Shown: positions 34,383 to 44,649, counted from the first letter of the stretch. The stretch is 64,000 bases of DNA from Massilia polaris (GCF_012927275.1 NZ_JABBGG010000002.1:62001-126000); one strand, 5' to 3'. The notes: generated by a model from the sequence alone, not told the origin. Numbers and translations: made by a program.

Positions 34383-37300
34383 ATGCCTGATACGATCATG
34401 CCTGCCGGCCCGCAGGACGCTCCCTCGCGCCTGACCACGGTCACCCTCGACGACAAGTACACTGCAACCACCGGCAACATCTTCCTGTCCGGCATCCAGG
34501 CGCTGGTGCGCCTGCCGATGATGCAGCGCGTGCGCGACGCCGCCGAAGGCCTGAACACCGCTGGTTTCGTCTCCGGCTACCGTGGCTCCCCGCTCGGCGG
34601 CCTCGATGAAAACCTGTGGAAGGCCAAGAAGCACCTCGAAGCCCACCACGTGCAGTTCGTCCCCGGCGTCAACGAAGACCTGGCCGCGACCGCGGTGTGG
34701 GGCTCGCAGCAGGTCGACCTGATCGGCCCGGCCAGGTACGACGGCGTGTTCGCCATGTGGTACGGCAAGGGCCCGGGTGTCGACCGCTGCGGCGACGTCT
34801 TCAAGCACATGAACCACGCGGGCACCTCGAAGCACGGCGGCGTGCTGCTGGTGGCCGGCGACGACCACGGCGCCTACTCCTCGACCCTGCCGCACCAGTC
34901 CGACCACCTGTTCTCGGCCTCGATGATCCCGGTCCTGTATCCATGCAACGTGCAGGAATACCTCGACCTCGGCATCCACGGCTGGGCGATGTCGCGCTTC
35001 TCCGGCTGCACCGTCGCCTTCAAGGCGCTGGCGGACACGGTTGAATCGTCGGCCTCGATCGACGCCGACCCGTTCCGCGTCACCGTCAAGATCCCGCAAG
35101 ACTTCCAGATGCCGGAAGGCGGCCTGAATGCACGCCTGTCCAGCATCCCGCTGGGCCAGCAGGCGCGCAACCAGGAAGCGCTGATGCAGGACTACAAAAT
35201 CTACGCCGCGCTGGCCTATGCGCGCGAGAACAAGCTTAATCACACCACCATCGACAGCCCGAACGCCAAGCTCGGCATCATTGCCTCCGGCAAGTCCTAC
35301 CTCGACGTGCTCGAAGCGCTCGAAGACCTGGGCATCGACGAGAAGATGGCCCAGGAAGTCGGCCTGCGCCTGTTCAAGGTCGCCATGCCATGGCCGCTCG
35401 AGCCGGACAGCGTGCGCGAATTCGCGCAGGGTCTCGACGAGATTTTGGTGGTCGAAGAAAAGCGCCAGATCGTCGAATACCAGCTCAAGGAACAGCTGTA
35501 CAACTGGCGCGACGACGTGCGTCCGCGCGTGATCGGCAAGTTCGACGAAAAAGGCGAATGGGTTGCGCCGCGCGGCGAATGGCTGCTCACTTCCAAGGCC
35601 GACTTCTCGGTCTCTCAAGTGGCGCGCGTGATCGCTTCGCGCGTCTCGCGCCTGATCTCGGACGAGAAAACCTGCGACCAGATCCGCGACCGCCTCGCCT
35701 TCCTCGACGCCAAGGACGCGGTCCTGAAAAAGGCCAACAACACCCCGTTCCGCCCGGCGTTCTACTGCTCGGGCTGCCCGCACAACACCTCGACCAAGGT
35801 CCCGGAAGGCAGCCTGGCGCTGGCCGGCATCGGCTGCCACGTGATGGCGACCTCGATCTACCCTGAGATGAACAAGCTGACCACCCACATGGGCGGCGAA
35901 GGCGCGCCGTGGATCGGCCAGGCCGCGTTCTCGACGATCCCGCACGTGTTCCAGAACCTCGGCGACGGCACTTACTTCCACTCGGGTTACCTGGCGATCC
36001 GCGCAGCTGTTGCGGCCAACGTCAACATCACCTACAAGATCCTGTACAACGACGCGGTCGCGATGACCGGCGGCCAGCCGGTCGACGGCACCACCTCGGT
36101 GCCGCTGATCGCCCAGCAGATGGCCGCTGAAGGCATCAAGCGCATCGCGCTGGTCACCGAAGACCTGTCGCGCTACGCCGACCGTTCCAACCTGCCTGCC
36201 CTCGTCACCCTTCACGACCGCAAGGAGATGGACGCGATCCAGCGCGAGCTGCGCGACGTATCGGGCGTTTCGGTCATCATCTACGACCAGACCTGCGCCG
36301 CCGAGAAGCGCCGCCGCCGCAAGAAGGGCGAATTCCCCGACCCTAAGCAGCGCGTCGTCATCAACGAAGCGGTATGCGAAGGCTGCGGCGACTGCGGCGT
36401 GCAGTCGAACTGCGTGTCGATCCTGCCGAAGGAAACCGAATTCGGACGCAAGCGCGCGATCGACCAGTCGTCCTGCAACAAGGACTTCTCGTGCACCAAG
36501 GGCTTCTGCCCGAGCTTCGTCACGGTCGAAGGCGGCACGCTGAAGAAGTCGAAGACCGGCGTCGCGAAAAAGAACGAAGACGACGGCTTCGGCGCGCTGC
36601 CGCTGCCGGTCCTGCCATCGGTCGAGCAGCCGTACAACATCCTGATCAACGGCATCGGCGGCACCGGCGTGATCACCGTCGGCGCGCTGATGGGCATGGC
36701 CGCGCACCTGGAAAGCAAGGGCGCATCGGTGCTGGACATGACCGGCATGTCGCAGAAAAACGGCTCGGTCACCTCGCACGTCAAGATCGCCAAGTCCCCT
36801 GCCCACCTGCGTGCGCAGCGTATCGCTACCGGCGAAGCGGACCTGATCCTCGGCTGCGACATGCTGACCGCCGGCGCGCAGGACGCGATCTCGAAGATGC
36901 GTCCTGGCCGCACGATGGCCGTCATCAACCTGCACGAACAGCCGCCTGGCACCTTCGCGCAAAACGCCGACTGGCAGTACCCGACCGACCAGGTCCGCGC
37001 GCTGATCAACGAATCGGTAGGCGCGCCTGATATCGACGCGGCCGACTTCATCGACGCCACCAAGCTGGCCACCGCGCTGATGGGCGACTCGATCGCCGCC
37101 AACCTGTTCATGCTCGGCTACGCATGGCAGAAAGGCCGCATCCCGCTGACCGAAGCGTCGCTGCTGCGCGCGATTGAACTGAACGGCGTCGCCGCCGAAT
37201 CGAACAAGCGCAGCTTCCTGTGGGGCCGCCGCGCCGCCGTCGACCTGAAGAAGGTAGAACGCATCGCCACGCCTGCGCAATCGATCGTCGTGCAGATGCC

Positions 37301-37943
37301 GCAAAGCCTCGAGAACGTGATCAAGAAGCGCATCGACTTCCTGACCGGTTACCAGGACAGTGGCTACGCCGGCCAGTACGAGCAGCTGGTAGCGAAGGTG
37401 CGTGCGGCCGAAACGGCGGCGGGCCTCGGCAACAAGCTGTCGACCGCCGTCGCCAAGTACTACTTCAAACTGATGGCGTACAAGGACGAATACGAAGTCG
37501 CGCGCCTGTACACCGACGGCCGCTTCGTCGAGCAGCTCAAGACCCAGTTCGAAGGCGACTTCTCGCTCAAGTTCCACCTGGCGCCGCCGCTGCTGGCGAA
37601 GAAGGACGGTAAGGGCCACCTGGTCAAGGCGCAGTTCGGCTCGTGGATGTGGAGTGCGTTCAAGCTGCTGGCCAGGTTCAAGTGCCTGCGCGGTGGCGCG
37701 TTCGACATCTTTGGCTACACTGAAGAACGCAAGATGGAACGCGCGCTGATTGTGGAATACCGTGAGATGATTGAGGGTCTGGTCGCCAGCCTGAACGCCG
37801 ACAACCACACGACTGCAGTTGCCCTGGCGAACCTGCCGGAACAGATTCGCGGCTTCGGGCATGTGAAGGAGGCAAATGTTGCTACCTTCCGTACCGAAAA
37901 GGCGCGTTTGCTGGCTGGCAACTCGACCGCAAAAGCAGCATAA
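34383..37943 (+). CDS. Indolepyruvate ferredoxin oxidoreductase, fused alpha/beta subunits
   Basis: 1186 aa, normal for the fused betaproteobacterial form. The start at 34383 has a TTTTGGAG site. It oxidatively decarboxylates aryl or branched 2-oxo acids to acyl-CoA using TPP. Layout: pyrimidine-binding TPP domain (about 40-340), TPP-binding domain (about 440-640, with CSGCPHNTSTKVPEGS and the IGCHVMA segment), iron-sulfur segment (about 664-705, CEGCGDCGVQSNC and CNKDFSCTKGFC), gamma-type domain (about 755-950, NGIGGTGVITVGALMGMA), and a C-terminal DUF6537-like region. A terminator follows. Confidence 0.92.
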   Translation: MPDTIMPAGPQDAPSRLTTVTLDDKYTATTGNIFLSGIQALVRLPMMQRVRDAAEGLNTAGFVSGYRGSPLGGLDENLWKAKKHLEAHHVQFVPGVNEDLAATAVWGSQQVDLIGPARYDGVFAMWYGKGPGVDRCGDVFKHMNHAGTSKHGGVLLVAGDDHGAYSSTLPHQSDHLFSASMIPVLYPCNVQEYLDLGIHGWAMSRFSGCTVAFKALADTVESSASIDADPFRVTVKIPQDFQMPEGGLNARLSSIPLGQQARNQEALMQDYKIYAALAYARENKLNHTTIDSPNAKLGIIASGKSYLDVLEALEDLGIDEKMAQEVGLRLFKVAMPWPLEPDSVREFAQGLDEILVVEEKRQIVEYQLKEQLYNWRDDVRPRVIGKFDEKGEWVAPRGEWLLTSKADFSVSQVARVIASRVSRLISDEKTCDQIRDRLAFLDAKDAVLKKANNTPFRPAFYCSGCPHNTSTKVPEGSLALAGIGCHVMATSIYPEMNKLTTHMGGEGAPWIGQAAFSTIPHVFQNLGDGTYFHSGYLAIRAAVAANVNITYKILYNDAVAMTGGQPVDGTTSVPLIAQQMAAEGIKRIALVTEDLSRYADRSNLPALVTLHDRKEMDAIQRELRDVSGVSVIIYDQTCAAEKRRRRKKGEFPDPKQRVVINEAVCEGCGDCGVQSNCVSILPKETEFGRKRAIDQSSCNKDFSCTKGFCPSFVTVEGGTLKKSKTGVAKKNEDDGFGALPLPVLPSVEQPYNILINGIGGTGVITVGALMGMAAHLESKGASVLDMTGMSQKNGSVTSHVKIAKSPAHLRAQRIATGEADLILGCDMLTAGAQDAISKMRPGRTMAVINLHEQPPGTFAQNADWQYPTDQVRALINESVGAPDIDAADFIDATKLATALMGDSIAANLFMLGYAWQKGRIPLTEASLLRAIELNGVAAESNKRSFLWGRRAAVDLKKVERIATPAQSIVVQMPQSLENVIKKRIDFLTGYQDSGYAGQYEQLVAKVRAAETAAGLGNKLSTAVAKYYFKLMAYKDEYEVARLYTDGRFVEQLKTQFEGDFSLKFHLAPPLLAKKDGKGHLVKAQFGSWMWSAFKLLARFKCLRGGAFDIFGYTEERKMERALIVEYREMIEGLVASLNADNHTTAVALANLPEQIRGFGHVKEANVATFRTEKARLLAGNSTAKAA

Positions 37944-37953
37944 GCCACCACTG

Positions 37954-37989
37954 CCGTCGTTCCCGCGAAAGCGGGAACGACGGTTTTTA
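37954..37989 (+). terminator. Terminator after the indolepyruvate oxidoreductase; REP-like palindrome
   Basis: CCGTCGTTCCCGC, loop GAAA, GCGGGAACGACGG, then TTTTTA: a 13-bp perfect stem with a GNRA loop. The core TTCCCGCGAAAGCGGGAA is a dispersed extragenic palindrome type seen in many proteobacteria. Only one copy was seen in this window. Confidence 0.88.
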
Positions 37990-38020
37990 GGTTGCGGGCG
38001 AGCACCACCGCGCCCCGCGC

Positions 38021-38047
38021 TTGACGTTAACGTAAACGTCATATACC
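38021..38047 (+). promoter_or_regulatory. Operator-like palindrome and -35 box upstream of icmF
   Basis: GACGTTAACGTAAACGTC at 38023-38040 has perfect 6-bp outer arms (GACGTT/AACGTC) and overlaps a TTGACG -35 box at 38021-38026; TATACC at 38042-38047 is a possible -10. The ACGT-rich form resembles sites of LiuR-type MerR regulators of branched-chain acyl-CoA catabolism. No such regulator is in the window. Confidence 0.45.
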
Positions 38048-38075
38048 GTACCAGAACGATATCGCAAGGAACATC

Positions 38076-41000
38076 ATGAACGACTCGACCCCTGCCGCCA
38101 AGCTCCACAATCCGGAGCATCCGAAACTAGCCAACAAAGTGCGCTTCGTCACGGCGGCTTCGCTGTTCGACGGCCACGACGCATCGATCAACATCATGCG
38201 CCGCATCCTCCAGTCGAACGGCGTCGAGGTGGTCCACCTGGGCCACAACCGCTCGGTCGACGACGTCGTCACCGCAGCGCTGGCCGAAGACGTGCAGGGC
38301 ATCGCCATCTCCAGCTACCAGGGTGGCCACGTCGAATACTTCAAGTACATGATCGACCTGCTCAAGCAGCGCGGCGGCGCCCACATCAAGGTGTTCGGCG
38401 GCGGTGGCGGCGTGATCGTCCCGTCCGAGATCGCCGAGCTGCACGCCTATGGCGTCACCCGCATCTTCAGCCCGGAAGACGGCCAGCGCATGGGCCTCGT
38501 CGGCATGATCCAGTCGATGGTGCAGGCCTGCGACATCGACCTGTCCACGTACTCCCCTACCTCGCTGGCGCCGCTGCAAACCGGCGCGATGGCCGAGCGC
38601 CACCGCCCGCTGGCCCAGCTGATCACCGCGCTGGAAAACGGCAAGGCCGCCGACACGCTGCGCAAGGAACTGCACAACGCAGCCGAAAACCTGCGCGTGC
38701 CGACCCTCGGCATCACCGGCACCGGCGGCGCCGGCAAGTCCTCGCTGACCGATGAACTGATCCGCCGCATCCGCATGGACCAGGGCGATTCGCTCAACAT
38801 CGCCGTGATCTCGATCGACCCGTCGCGCCGCAAATCCGGCGGCGCGCTGCTGGGCGACCGCATCCGCATGAACGCGATCAACCCGTGGAACGGCCAGGCG
38901 CGCGTGTTCATGCGTTCGCTGGCGACCCGCGAAGCAGGTTCCGAAATCTCGCACGCGCTGCCTGACGTGATCGCAGCGTGCAAAGTCGCCGGCTTCGACC
39001 TGGTGATCGTCGAGACCTCCGGCATCGGCCAGGGCGACGCCGCCATCGTGCCGCACGTCGACGCATCGATGTACGTGATGACGCCGGAATTCGGGGCCGC
39101 CTCGCAGCTCGAAAAAATCGACATGCTCGATTTTGCCGACATCATCGCCATCAACAAATTCGACCGCAAAGGTGCGCTCGACGCGCTGCGCGACGTCGCC
39201 AAGCAGTACCAGCGCAACCGCGAAATGTGGAGCAAGAGCCCGGACGAGATGCCGGTCTACGGCACCCAGGCGTCGCGTTTCAACGACGATGGCGTCACCG
39301 CGCTGTTCCAGGGCCTGCTGCCGAAGCTGGGCGAGTTCGGCCTGCCGGTCAAGCCGGGCAAGCTGCCGCAGGTCGCGCTGCGCCACTCGAGCAGCAAGCA
39401 CGTGATCGTGCCGCCAGCCCGCGCACGCTACCTCGCTGAAATCTCGGACACCGTCCGCGGCTACCACAAGAACACCGCAAAGCAAGTCAAGCTGGCGCGC
39501 GAACGCCAGCAGCTCACCGAGACCAAGCGCATGCTGGCTGCCGCCGGCAAGGGCGCCGACTTCGACGACCTGATCACCGAGCGTGACCACGCACTCGATG
39601 CGCCGGCCAAGAAACTGCTGGCGATGTGGCCTGACATGCAGGCCGCGTACTCGGGCGACGACTACGTGGTGAAGATCCGCGACAAGGAAATCCGCACCCA
39701 GCTGGTCCAGCACACGCTCTCGGGCACCGTAATCCGCAAGGTCGCGCTGCCGAAGTTCGAAGACCACGGCGAAGTGCTGCGCTTCCTGATGCTGGAAAAC
39801 GTGCCGGGCTCGTTCCCGTACACCGCGGGCGTGTTTGCGTTCAAGCGCGAAGGCGAAGACCCGACCCGCATGTTCGCAGGAGAAGGCGACGCTTTCCGCA
39901 CCAACCGCAGGTTCAAACTTGTCTCGACCGGCATGGACGCCAAGCGCCTGTCGACCGCGTTCGACTCGGTCACGCTGTACGGCGCCGACCCTGCGATCCG
40001 TCCTGACATCTACGGCAAAGTCGGTAACTCGGGCGTGTCGATCGCGACCCTGGACGACATGAAGGTGCTGTACGACGGCTTCAACCTGTGCAGCCCGTCG
40101 ACCAGCGTGTCAATGACCATCAACGGCCCTGCCCCGACGATCCTCGCGATGTTCATGAACACCGCGATCGACCAGCAGATGGACAAGTTCTTCGCCGAGA
40201 ACAAGCGCCACCCGACCGACGACGAAGCGGCCAAGATCAAAGAGTGGGTGCTGGCGAACGTGCGCGGCACCGTGCAGGCCGACATCCTGAAGGAAGACCA
40301 GGGCCAGAACACCTGCATCTTCTCGACCGAGTTCTCGCTGAAAGTCATGGGCGACATCCAGGAGTACTTCGTACATCACCAGGTGCGCAATTTCTACTCG
40401 GTGTCGATCTCCGGATACCACATCGCCGAAGCGGGCGCGAACCCGATCTCGCAGCTGGCGTTCACGCTGTCGAACGGCTTCACGTTCGTCGAAGCCTACC
40501 TCGCGCGCGGCATGCACATCGACGACTTCGCACCGAACCTGTCGTTCTTCTTCAGTAACGGCATGGACCCTGAATACACGGTGCTGGGCCGCGTGGCGCG
40601 CCGCATCTGGGCGATCACGATGCGCGACAAGTACGGCGCGAACGACCGCAGCCAGAAGCTGAAGTACCACATCCAGACCTCGGGCCGCTCGCTGCACGCG
40701 CAGGAAATCGACTTCAACGACATCCGCACCACGCTGCAGGCGCTGATCGCGATCTACGACAACTGCAACAGCCTGCACACCAATGCGTACGACGAGGCGA
40801 TCACCACGCCGACCGACGAATCGGTGCGCAGGGCATTGGCAATTCAATTGATCATCAACCGCGAATGGGGCCTGGCCAAGAACGAGAACCCTAACCAGGG
40901 CTCGTTCATCATCGACGAACTGACCGACATGGTCGAAGAAGCGGTGCTGCAGGAATTCGAGCGCATCGCCGAACGTGGCGGCGTGCTGGGCGCGATGGAA

Positions 41001-41363
41001 ACCGGCTACCAGCGCGGCAAGATCCAGGAAGAGTCGATGCTGTACGAGCACAAGAAGCACGACGGCTCGCTGCCGATCATCGGCGTGAACACCTTCCGCA
41101 ATCCGAAGCAGGCGGAAACGCCGGCGACCATCGAGCTGGCGCGTTCAACCGACGACGAAAAGCAGTCGCAGCTGACCCGCCTGGAGGAGTTCCACCAGCG
41201 TCACGCGGCGGAAGCCCCGACGGCACTGGCGGCGCTGCAGCAGGCGGCGATCGACAACGCCAACGTGTTCGAGAAGCTGATGGATGCGGTTCGCGTCTGC
41301 TCGCTGGGACAGATCACCACCGCGCTGTTCGAGGTTGGCGGCCAGTACCGGCGCAATATGTAA
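38076..41363 (+). CDS. icmF: Fused isobutyryl-CoA mutase IcmF
   Basis: 1095 aa. It interconverts isobutyryl-CoA and n-butyryl-CoA with adenosylcobalamin, and carries its own G-protein chaperone. Domains: B12-binding (about 20-155, with the DxH cobalt-ligand motif FDGHDAS, His34), MeaI-type GTPase (about 205-420; P-loop GTGGAGKS at 215-222, INKFDRKG), and the mutase barrel (about 540-1095). The presence of all three in this order sets it apart from methylmalonyl-CoA mutase. It is preceded by an ACGT-rich palindrome, and it ends 7 bp from a convergent gene. Confidence 0.94.
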   Translation: MNDSTPAAKLHNPEHPKLANKVRFVTAASLFDGHDASINIMRRILQSNGVEVVHLGHNRSVDDVVTAALAEDVQGIAISSYQGGHVEYFKYMIDLLKQRGGAHIKVFGGGGGVIVPSEIAELHAYGVTRIFSPEDGQRMGLVGMIQSMVQACDIDLSTYSPTSLAPLQTGAMAERHRPLAQLITALENGKAADTLRKELHNAAENLRVPTLGITGTGGAGKSSLTDELIRRIRMDQGDSLNIAVISIDPSRRKSGGALLGDRIRMNAINPWNGQARVFMRSLATREAGSEISHALPDVIAACKVAGFDLVIVETSGIGQGDAAIVPHVDASMYVMTPEFGAASQLEKIDMLDFADIIAINKFDRKGALDALRDVAKQYQRNREMWSKSPDEMPVYGTQASRFNDDGVTALFQGLLPKLGEFGLPVKPGKLPQVALRHSSSKHVIVPPARARYLAEISDTVRGYHKNTAKQVKLARERQQLTETKRMLAAAGKGADFDDLITERDHALDAPAKKLLAMWPDMQAAYSGDDYVVKIRDKEIRTQLVQHTLSGTVIRKVALPKFEDHGEVLRFLMLENVPGSFPYTAGVFAFKREGEDPTRMFAGEGDAFRTNRRFKLVSTGMDAKRLSTAFDSVTLYGADPAIRPDIYGKVGNSGVSIATLDDMKVLYDGFNLCSPSTSVSMTINGPAPTILAMFMNTAIDQQMDKFFAENKRHPTDDEAAKIKEWVLANVRGTVQADILKEDQGQNTCIFSTEFSLKVMGDIQEYFVHHQVRNFYSVSISGYHIAEAGANPISQLAFTLSNGFTFVEAYLARGMHIDDFAPNLSFFFSNGMDPEYTVLGRVARRIWAITMRDKYGANDRSQKLKYHIQTSGRSLHAQEIDFNDIRTTLQALIAIYDNCNSLHTNAYDEAITTPTDESVRRALAIQLIINREWGLAKNENPNQGSFIIDELTDMVEEAVLQEFERIAERGGVLGAMETGYQRGKIQEESMLYEHKKHDGSLPIIGVNTFRNPKQAETPATIELARSTDDEKQSQLTRLEEFHQRHAAEAPTALAALQQAAIDNANVFEKLMDAVRVCSLGQITTALFEVGGQYRRNM

Positions 41364-41370
41364 GGCGCGC

Positions 41371-42459
41371 TTATCCGAACCGCACCGCGCAGGCCGGCGG
41401 CAGGTTCCCTGCCAGGGCCTGCCAGCTGTCGCCCGCATCGTTCGAACTCCACACGTTGCCGCTGGTGGACGCCATCAGCAGGCTGCTGCCATTTTCATGC
41501 ACCGCCAGCCCATGGCGGTACACCAGGTCGTAGCAGTGCTGCTGCGGGAGGCCGTTGCGCAGCACCTCGAAGGTCTTGCCGCCATCACGGGTACGCGTCA
41601 CCGACATCGCGGCGCCGACCGGCACGCGGCGCTGGTCGGCCTCGGCCGGCGCATACCACGCGGTATCGCGGTCATGCGGATGGGCCGCGACCGCGAAGCC
41701 GAAATTCGACACCGGCACACCGGTAAGCTCGCGCCAGTTGCGGCCGCCGTTCTCCGAGCGCCACATGCCGTTATGGTGCTGGCACCACACCACGTCCGGG
41801 CTGCCCTCGCAGCGCGCCAGCCTGTGCGGGTCCTGCACGGCCTCGTTCTCGTTCATCTCGGGCGGCATGTAATCGGCGCGCATGCCGGTCGATGACACCG
41901 TCCAGGTCGCGCCGCCGTCAAGGCTGCGCCATGCGCCGCCGCAGGACACGCCAACCAGGATAGTTTTGCTGTCGCGCGGATCGACGCAGATGCTGTGAAT
42001 GCCCGGCACGTCGTAACCGCCGCCGAACCAGCTGGCGCGCTCCGGCACGTCCCACAGCGAACGCACCAGCTGCCACGAGTCGCCGCGGTCGGCCGACTTG
42101 AACAGCCCCCCCGGCAGCGTGCCGGCCCACAGCACGCCCGGCTCGTCGGCGCCACCGGTCTCCAGCGCCCAGATCATTTTGTTGTTCCACTCGACGCTGT
42201 CGGTGCTGCCGTCCGGCTTGGGCGGATAGGCCGGCGCGGCGATCTCGGTCCAGGCATCGCTGCGCGCATCCTTACGGTGCAGCTTGACGCCGAAGTGGCC
42301 AAGGTTGAGCGCCGCATACACGCTGCCATCGCGCGGATCGGCCAGCGCGATCGACACCGGCTCGCCCAGGAAATGCACCGGCCCGATGTCCCATCCAGCG
42401 CCGTTGCGGTGCAGTTCGAACAGGCCCTTGCGGGTCGAAAGCAGCGCGCGCTGGTTCAT
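41371..42459 (-). CDS. Beta-propeller (BNR/VPS10-type repeat) protein
   Basis: 362 aa, no signal peptide, so likely cytoplasmic. It contains several BNR/Asp-box-like repeats (SADRGDSWQLV, SLDGGATWTVS, SENGGRNWRELT, TRDGGKTFEVL, SNDAGDSWQAL), giving a predicted six- or seven-bladed propeller. Proteins of this kind are usually annotated as exo-alpha-sialidase or glycosidase-like, but no sialidase catalytic residues are evident. It is encoded 2 bp after a MoaD-like gene, and this pairing suggests a joint function that is unknown. Confidence 0.8.
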   Translation of the reverse strand: MNQRALLSTRKGLFELHRNGAGWDIGPVHFLGEPVSIALADPRDGSVYAALNLGHFGVKLHRKDARSDAWTEIAAPAYPPKPDGSTDSVEWNNKMIWALETGGADEPGVLWAGTLPGGLFKSADRGDSWQLVRSLWDVPERASWFGGGYDVPGIHSICVDPRDSKTILVGVSCGGAWRSLDGGATWTVSSTGMRADYMPPEMNENEAVQDPHRLARCEGSPDVVWCQHHNGMWRSENGGRNWRELTGVPVSNFGFAVAAHPHDRDTAWYAPAEADQRRVPVGAAMSVTRTRDGGKTFEVLRNGLPQQHCYDLVYRHGLAVHENGSSLLMASTSGNVWSSNDAGDSWQALAGNLPPACAVRFG

Positions 42460-42461
42460 TG

Positions 42462-42731
42462 TCAGCCTCCGGAAAGTGCCTGCAGGACGTAGACCATGCT
42501 GGCCGGTTGTAAGGGGTCGTCCAGCCGCCGCCGGTCGGTGCAGCGGCGGCCGTCGATAAAGATCACCACATTCTCGCGCAGGCCGCCCTGGTCGTCCAGC
42601 ACATAGCCTCGCAGCAAGGGATTGTTGTCGAACGCTTCCTCGAGCGCGGTACGCAGCTGGACCGCGCCGGTGTCAAACTGTGGTGCCGCGACAAAGCGTG
42701 CCAGTTGCTGGGTGAAAACAAGTCGCGCCAT
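42462..42731 (-). CDS. MoaD/ThiS-family ubiquitin-like sulfur carrier
   Basis: 89 aa. A beta-grasp protein ending in the diagnostic Gly-Gly (YVLQALSGG), the site that an E1-like enzyme adenylates and thiocarboxylates. FIDGRRCTDRRRLDDPL fits the MoaD-like fold. It is not next to moaE, thiG or other pathway genes but to a propeller protein, so the recipient of its sulfur is unclear. A MoeB-type enzyme is at 451-1194. Confidence 0.8.
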   Translation of the reverse strand: MARLVFTQQLARFVAAPQFDTGAVQLRTALEEAFDNNPLLRGYVLDDQGGLRENVVIFIDGRRCTDRRRLDDPLQPASMVYVLQALSGG

Positions 42732-42855
42732 GATTCGTTCGATGCAATTTAAAAGACGACAGGGATGTCATCCGATTGTAGCTGCAACCGATCCCGTTGT
42801 CGCCATTCTCCGGGCGGGTCTACAATGAAGCCGGGACCATCCACGGAGACCAGGC

Positions 42856-43161
42856 ATGCCGATCAAACCCGACCAACTCGCAGCGCTGATGCGCGAGGTT
42901 GAAGCAGAAGATCCGATCGATTTCGGCGACCTGCCCTTCGAGGAAGAAGAGCTGCGCAAGCTGGTCGCGCTGCACCTGTGCGAACTCGCTGGCGCCATGG
43001 AAAACTTCAGCACCGACGACAAGCTGATGACGCTACTCGCAGTGTCGGCCAAGCTGGTGCTTGAAAACCTGGTGCTCAATGTCCAGCGCCTTCGCCGCGA
43101 CGGCGTCCCGGTCACCGAAAGCGTCGACAGCCTGCTGAAACGGATGCGCAAGCCCGGCTAG
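42856..43161 (+). CDS. Hypothetical protein, all-helical
   Basis: 101 aa with a GGAGA ribosome site. The sequence is acidic at the start (EVEAEDPIDFGDLPFEEEELR) and predicted helical throughout, ending QRLRRDGVPVTESVDSLLKRMRKPG. No signal peptide, membrane helix or known motif. I do not recognise the family. It converges on the GNAT gene: the two stop codons overlap in the 4-bp palindrome CTAG at 43158-43161. Confidence 0.65.
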   Translation: MPIKPDQLAALMREVEAEDPIDFGDLPFEEEELRKLVALHLCELAGAMENFSTDDKLMTLLAVSAKLVLENLVLNVQRLRRDGVPVTESVDSLLKRMRKPG

Positions 43162-43700
43162 CGCCGCAACCGCAGCCTGAACGCACGCGCCATCGAGAAC
43201 GGATGCACTTCAATCACCGTGGCCACCCTCGTCCAGCCTGCGCGCGCGAATGCGCGCAGTGACGGCGTGTTCGAATGCCAGATGCGCGCATAGGTATGGG
43301 CGAATCCCAGCGCCTGCATCGCCCGGGCCGATTCCTGGATCAGCGTGGGAGCCACCGAGCGCCCGCGCATGCGCGGCAGCGTGAGGATCTGCACCAGCTT
43401 CGCTTCGCCTCGCGCCAGCGGCCAGAAATTACGCTTCAGGTAGCGCTGGCCGTGCCAGTAGAAGCACACCCCCGCCAGCACATCGCCGTCGAAACAGCCA
43501 AAACCGTGCGCGCCTTCGCCCAGGTAGAAGGCCTGCTCGCCAATTTCCGCGTCAGGCGATCGCCGCAGGTCGTCCGCGTCAAGCTGGCGCACCACCAAGC
43601 CGTTGCCCGGCGCCGGCGCAATCGCACCGTTCCGGTATACGTGGTACGCGGAGTAATCGCCGAGCAACAGGCGCAGTATTTTCTTGACGATCGATTTCAT
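43158..43700 (-). CDS. GNAT-fold acetyltransferase-like protein
   Basis: 180 aa from ATG 43700, chosen for its AAGGAC site; ATG 43724 would overlap the upstream gene. The GNAT core shows motif A-like LVQILTLPRMRGRSVAPTLIQES and the later SNTPSLRAFARAGWTRVATV. It is probably an N-acyltransferase; substrate unknown. It is the last gene of the ligase-to-GNAT minus-strand operon of the exosortase A locus, 10 bp after the FemAB-like gene, so it may modify a sugar or the product of that pathway. Confidence 0.72.
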   Translation of the reverse strand: MKSIVKKILRLLLGDYSAYHVYRNGAIAPAPGNGLVVRQLDADDLRRSPDAEIGEQAFYLGEGAHGFGCFDGDVLAGVCFYWHGQRYLKRNFWPLARGEAKLVQILTLPRMRGRSVAPTLIQESARAMQALGFAHTYARIWHSNTPSLRAFARAGWTRVATVIEVHPFSMARAFRLRLRR

Positions 43701-43710
43701 CGCGCCGTCC

Positions 43711-44649
43711 TTATCCCGCACCACGCAGCAGCCGTTTCAGTTTCGCCTTCAGGCCGTGGCGCTCGAGCATCTCGCCCGCCCACACCGACAGGCTGTCGAC
43801 CTTGCGGTGTGCGAACACAATGGCCCTGCTGCGCAGGCTGTCGCGGATGAAGAAGACATTGGCGCACCGGCGCTGGTGCGTCGAAAACAGGCGCTTGTGA
43901 TCCGACTGGCCTTCCGTGAAATCGAAATACTTGAAGATGCCCTCGCTGAACAGCTGTTCCACCGCGATCCATTGCAGAACCAGGCCGACCGACTTGTCCA
44001 TGTACGCCGGATCGTAGCCGACGTAGGAATAACTCAGCACGCCGTCGGCCACGGGACAATACAGGTAGGAGACCGGGCGCTCGCCGTCGAACAGGATCCA
44101 GGCGCGGATCCTTCCTGCGGCCGCCAGCTGCTCCGCCTCGCGCTGGAACTCGTCCGACTCCGGCAGGCCGGCGTCGAGCAGGCGTTCCTGGTAAGTCAGT
44201 TTCGACACGGCGCGCGCCAGCGCGAAGTATTCCTTCATCTCGCCCGGCTCGCGGTACAGCTTCCACTTGACCTGGCCGCCGCAATGGTCGGCGAATTTCT
44301 TGATCTTGCGGCTGATGGTCGAGCGGGTCTTGGACGAGAACTTCTTCTGGTACTGCTCGAAGGTCTGCGACAGGTCGATGTAGCAATGGTGGTACTGCTG
44401 CGGCACGTAACAGATGAAATCGCCCACCTTGCTCAGCACCCTGGGTTCACCCTCCACGGGCAGGCCGCGCACGACGTAGCCCTGGCTGCCCGCCAGCAGC
44501 GCGTCGGCCGGCACGCGCAGCTCGTGCGTCGGCGGCGTGTCCGCCACCAGCCGTTCCGACCGCACCTGCAGCGGGATCCGCACGCTGAACAGCGTCATGT
44601 CGCTGAGCTGGAACTTGAACGGTACATCGCGGCGCTCCCAAACGGTCAT
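43711..44649 (-). CDS. FemAB/BioF2-like acetyltransferase domain protein
   Basis: 312 aa from ATG 44649, with a strong AGGAGG site and an ATGA overlap with the deacetylase gene. Residues about 100-290 match the Acetyltransf_6 (BioF2-like) GNAT fold: KFSSKTRSTISRKIKKFADH, RIRAWILFDGERPVSYLYC, LSYSYVGYDPAYMDKSVG and KYFDFTEGQSDHKRLFS. FemAB relatives are known in exosortase A loci; this one differs in length and start and I would not equate it with the TIGR03019 protein. Substrate unknown; transfer to an amino sugar is plausible. Confidence 0.72.
   Translation of the reverse strand: MTVWERRDVPFKFQLSDMTLFSVRIPLQVRSERLVADTPPTHELRVPADALLAGSQGYVVRGLPVEGEPRVLSKVGDFICYVPQQYHHCYIDLSQTFEQYQKKFSSKTRSTISRKIKKFADHCGGQVKWKLYREPGEMKEYFALARAVSKLTYQERLLDAGLPESDEFQREAEQLAAAGRIRAWILFDGERPVSYLYCPVADGVLSYSYVGYDPAYMDKSVGLVLQWIAVEQLFSEGIFKYFDFTEGQSDHKRLFSTHQRRCANVFFIRDSLRSRAIVFAHRKVDSLSVWAGEMLERHGLKAKLKRLLRGAG

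Noticed and set aside
37954-37983. Palindrome TTCCCGCGAAAGCGGGAA as a CRISPR or attachment repeat
   Set aside because: Single copy, no spacers; it fits a terminator and a common dispersed extragenic palindrome.
34212-38120. A 1302-codon open frame on the minus strand opposite the indolepyruvate oxidoreductase
   Set aside because: It is an antisense shadow caused by high GC third positions; its product is Arg/Val/Asp/His-rich with no domains, while the plus-strand frame is a clear enzyme.
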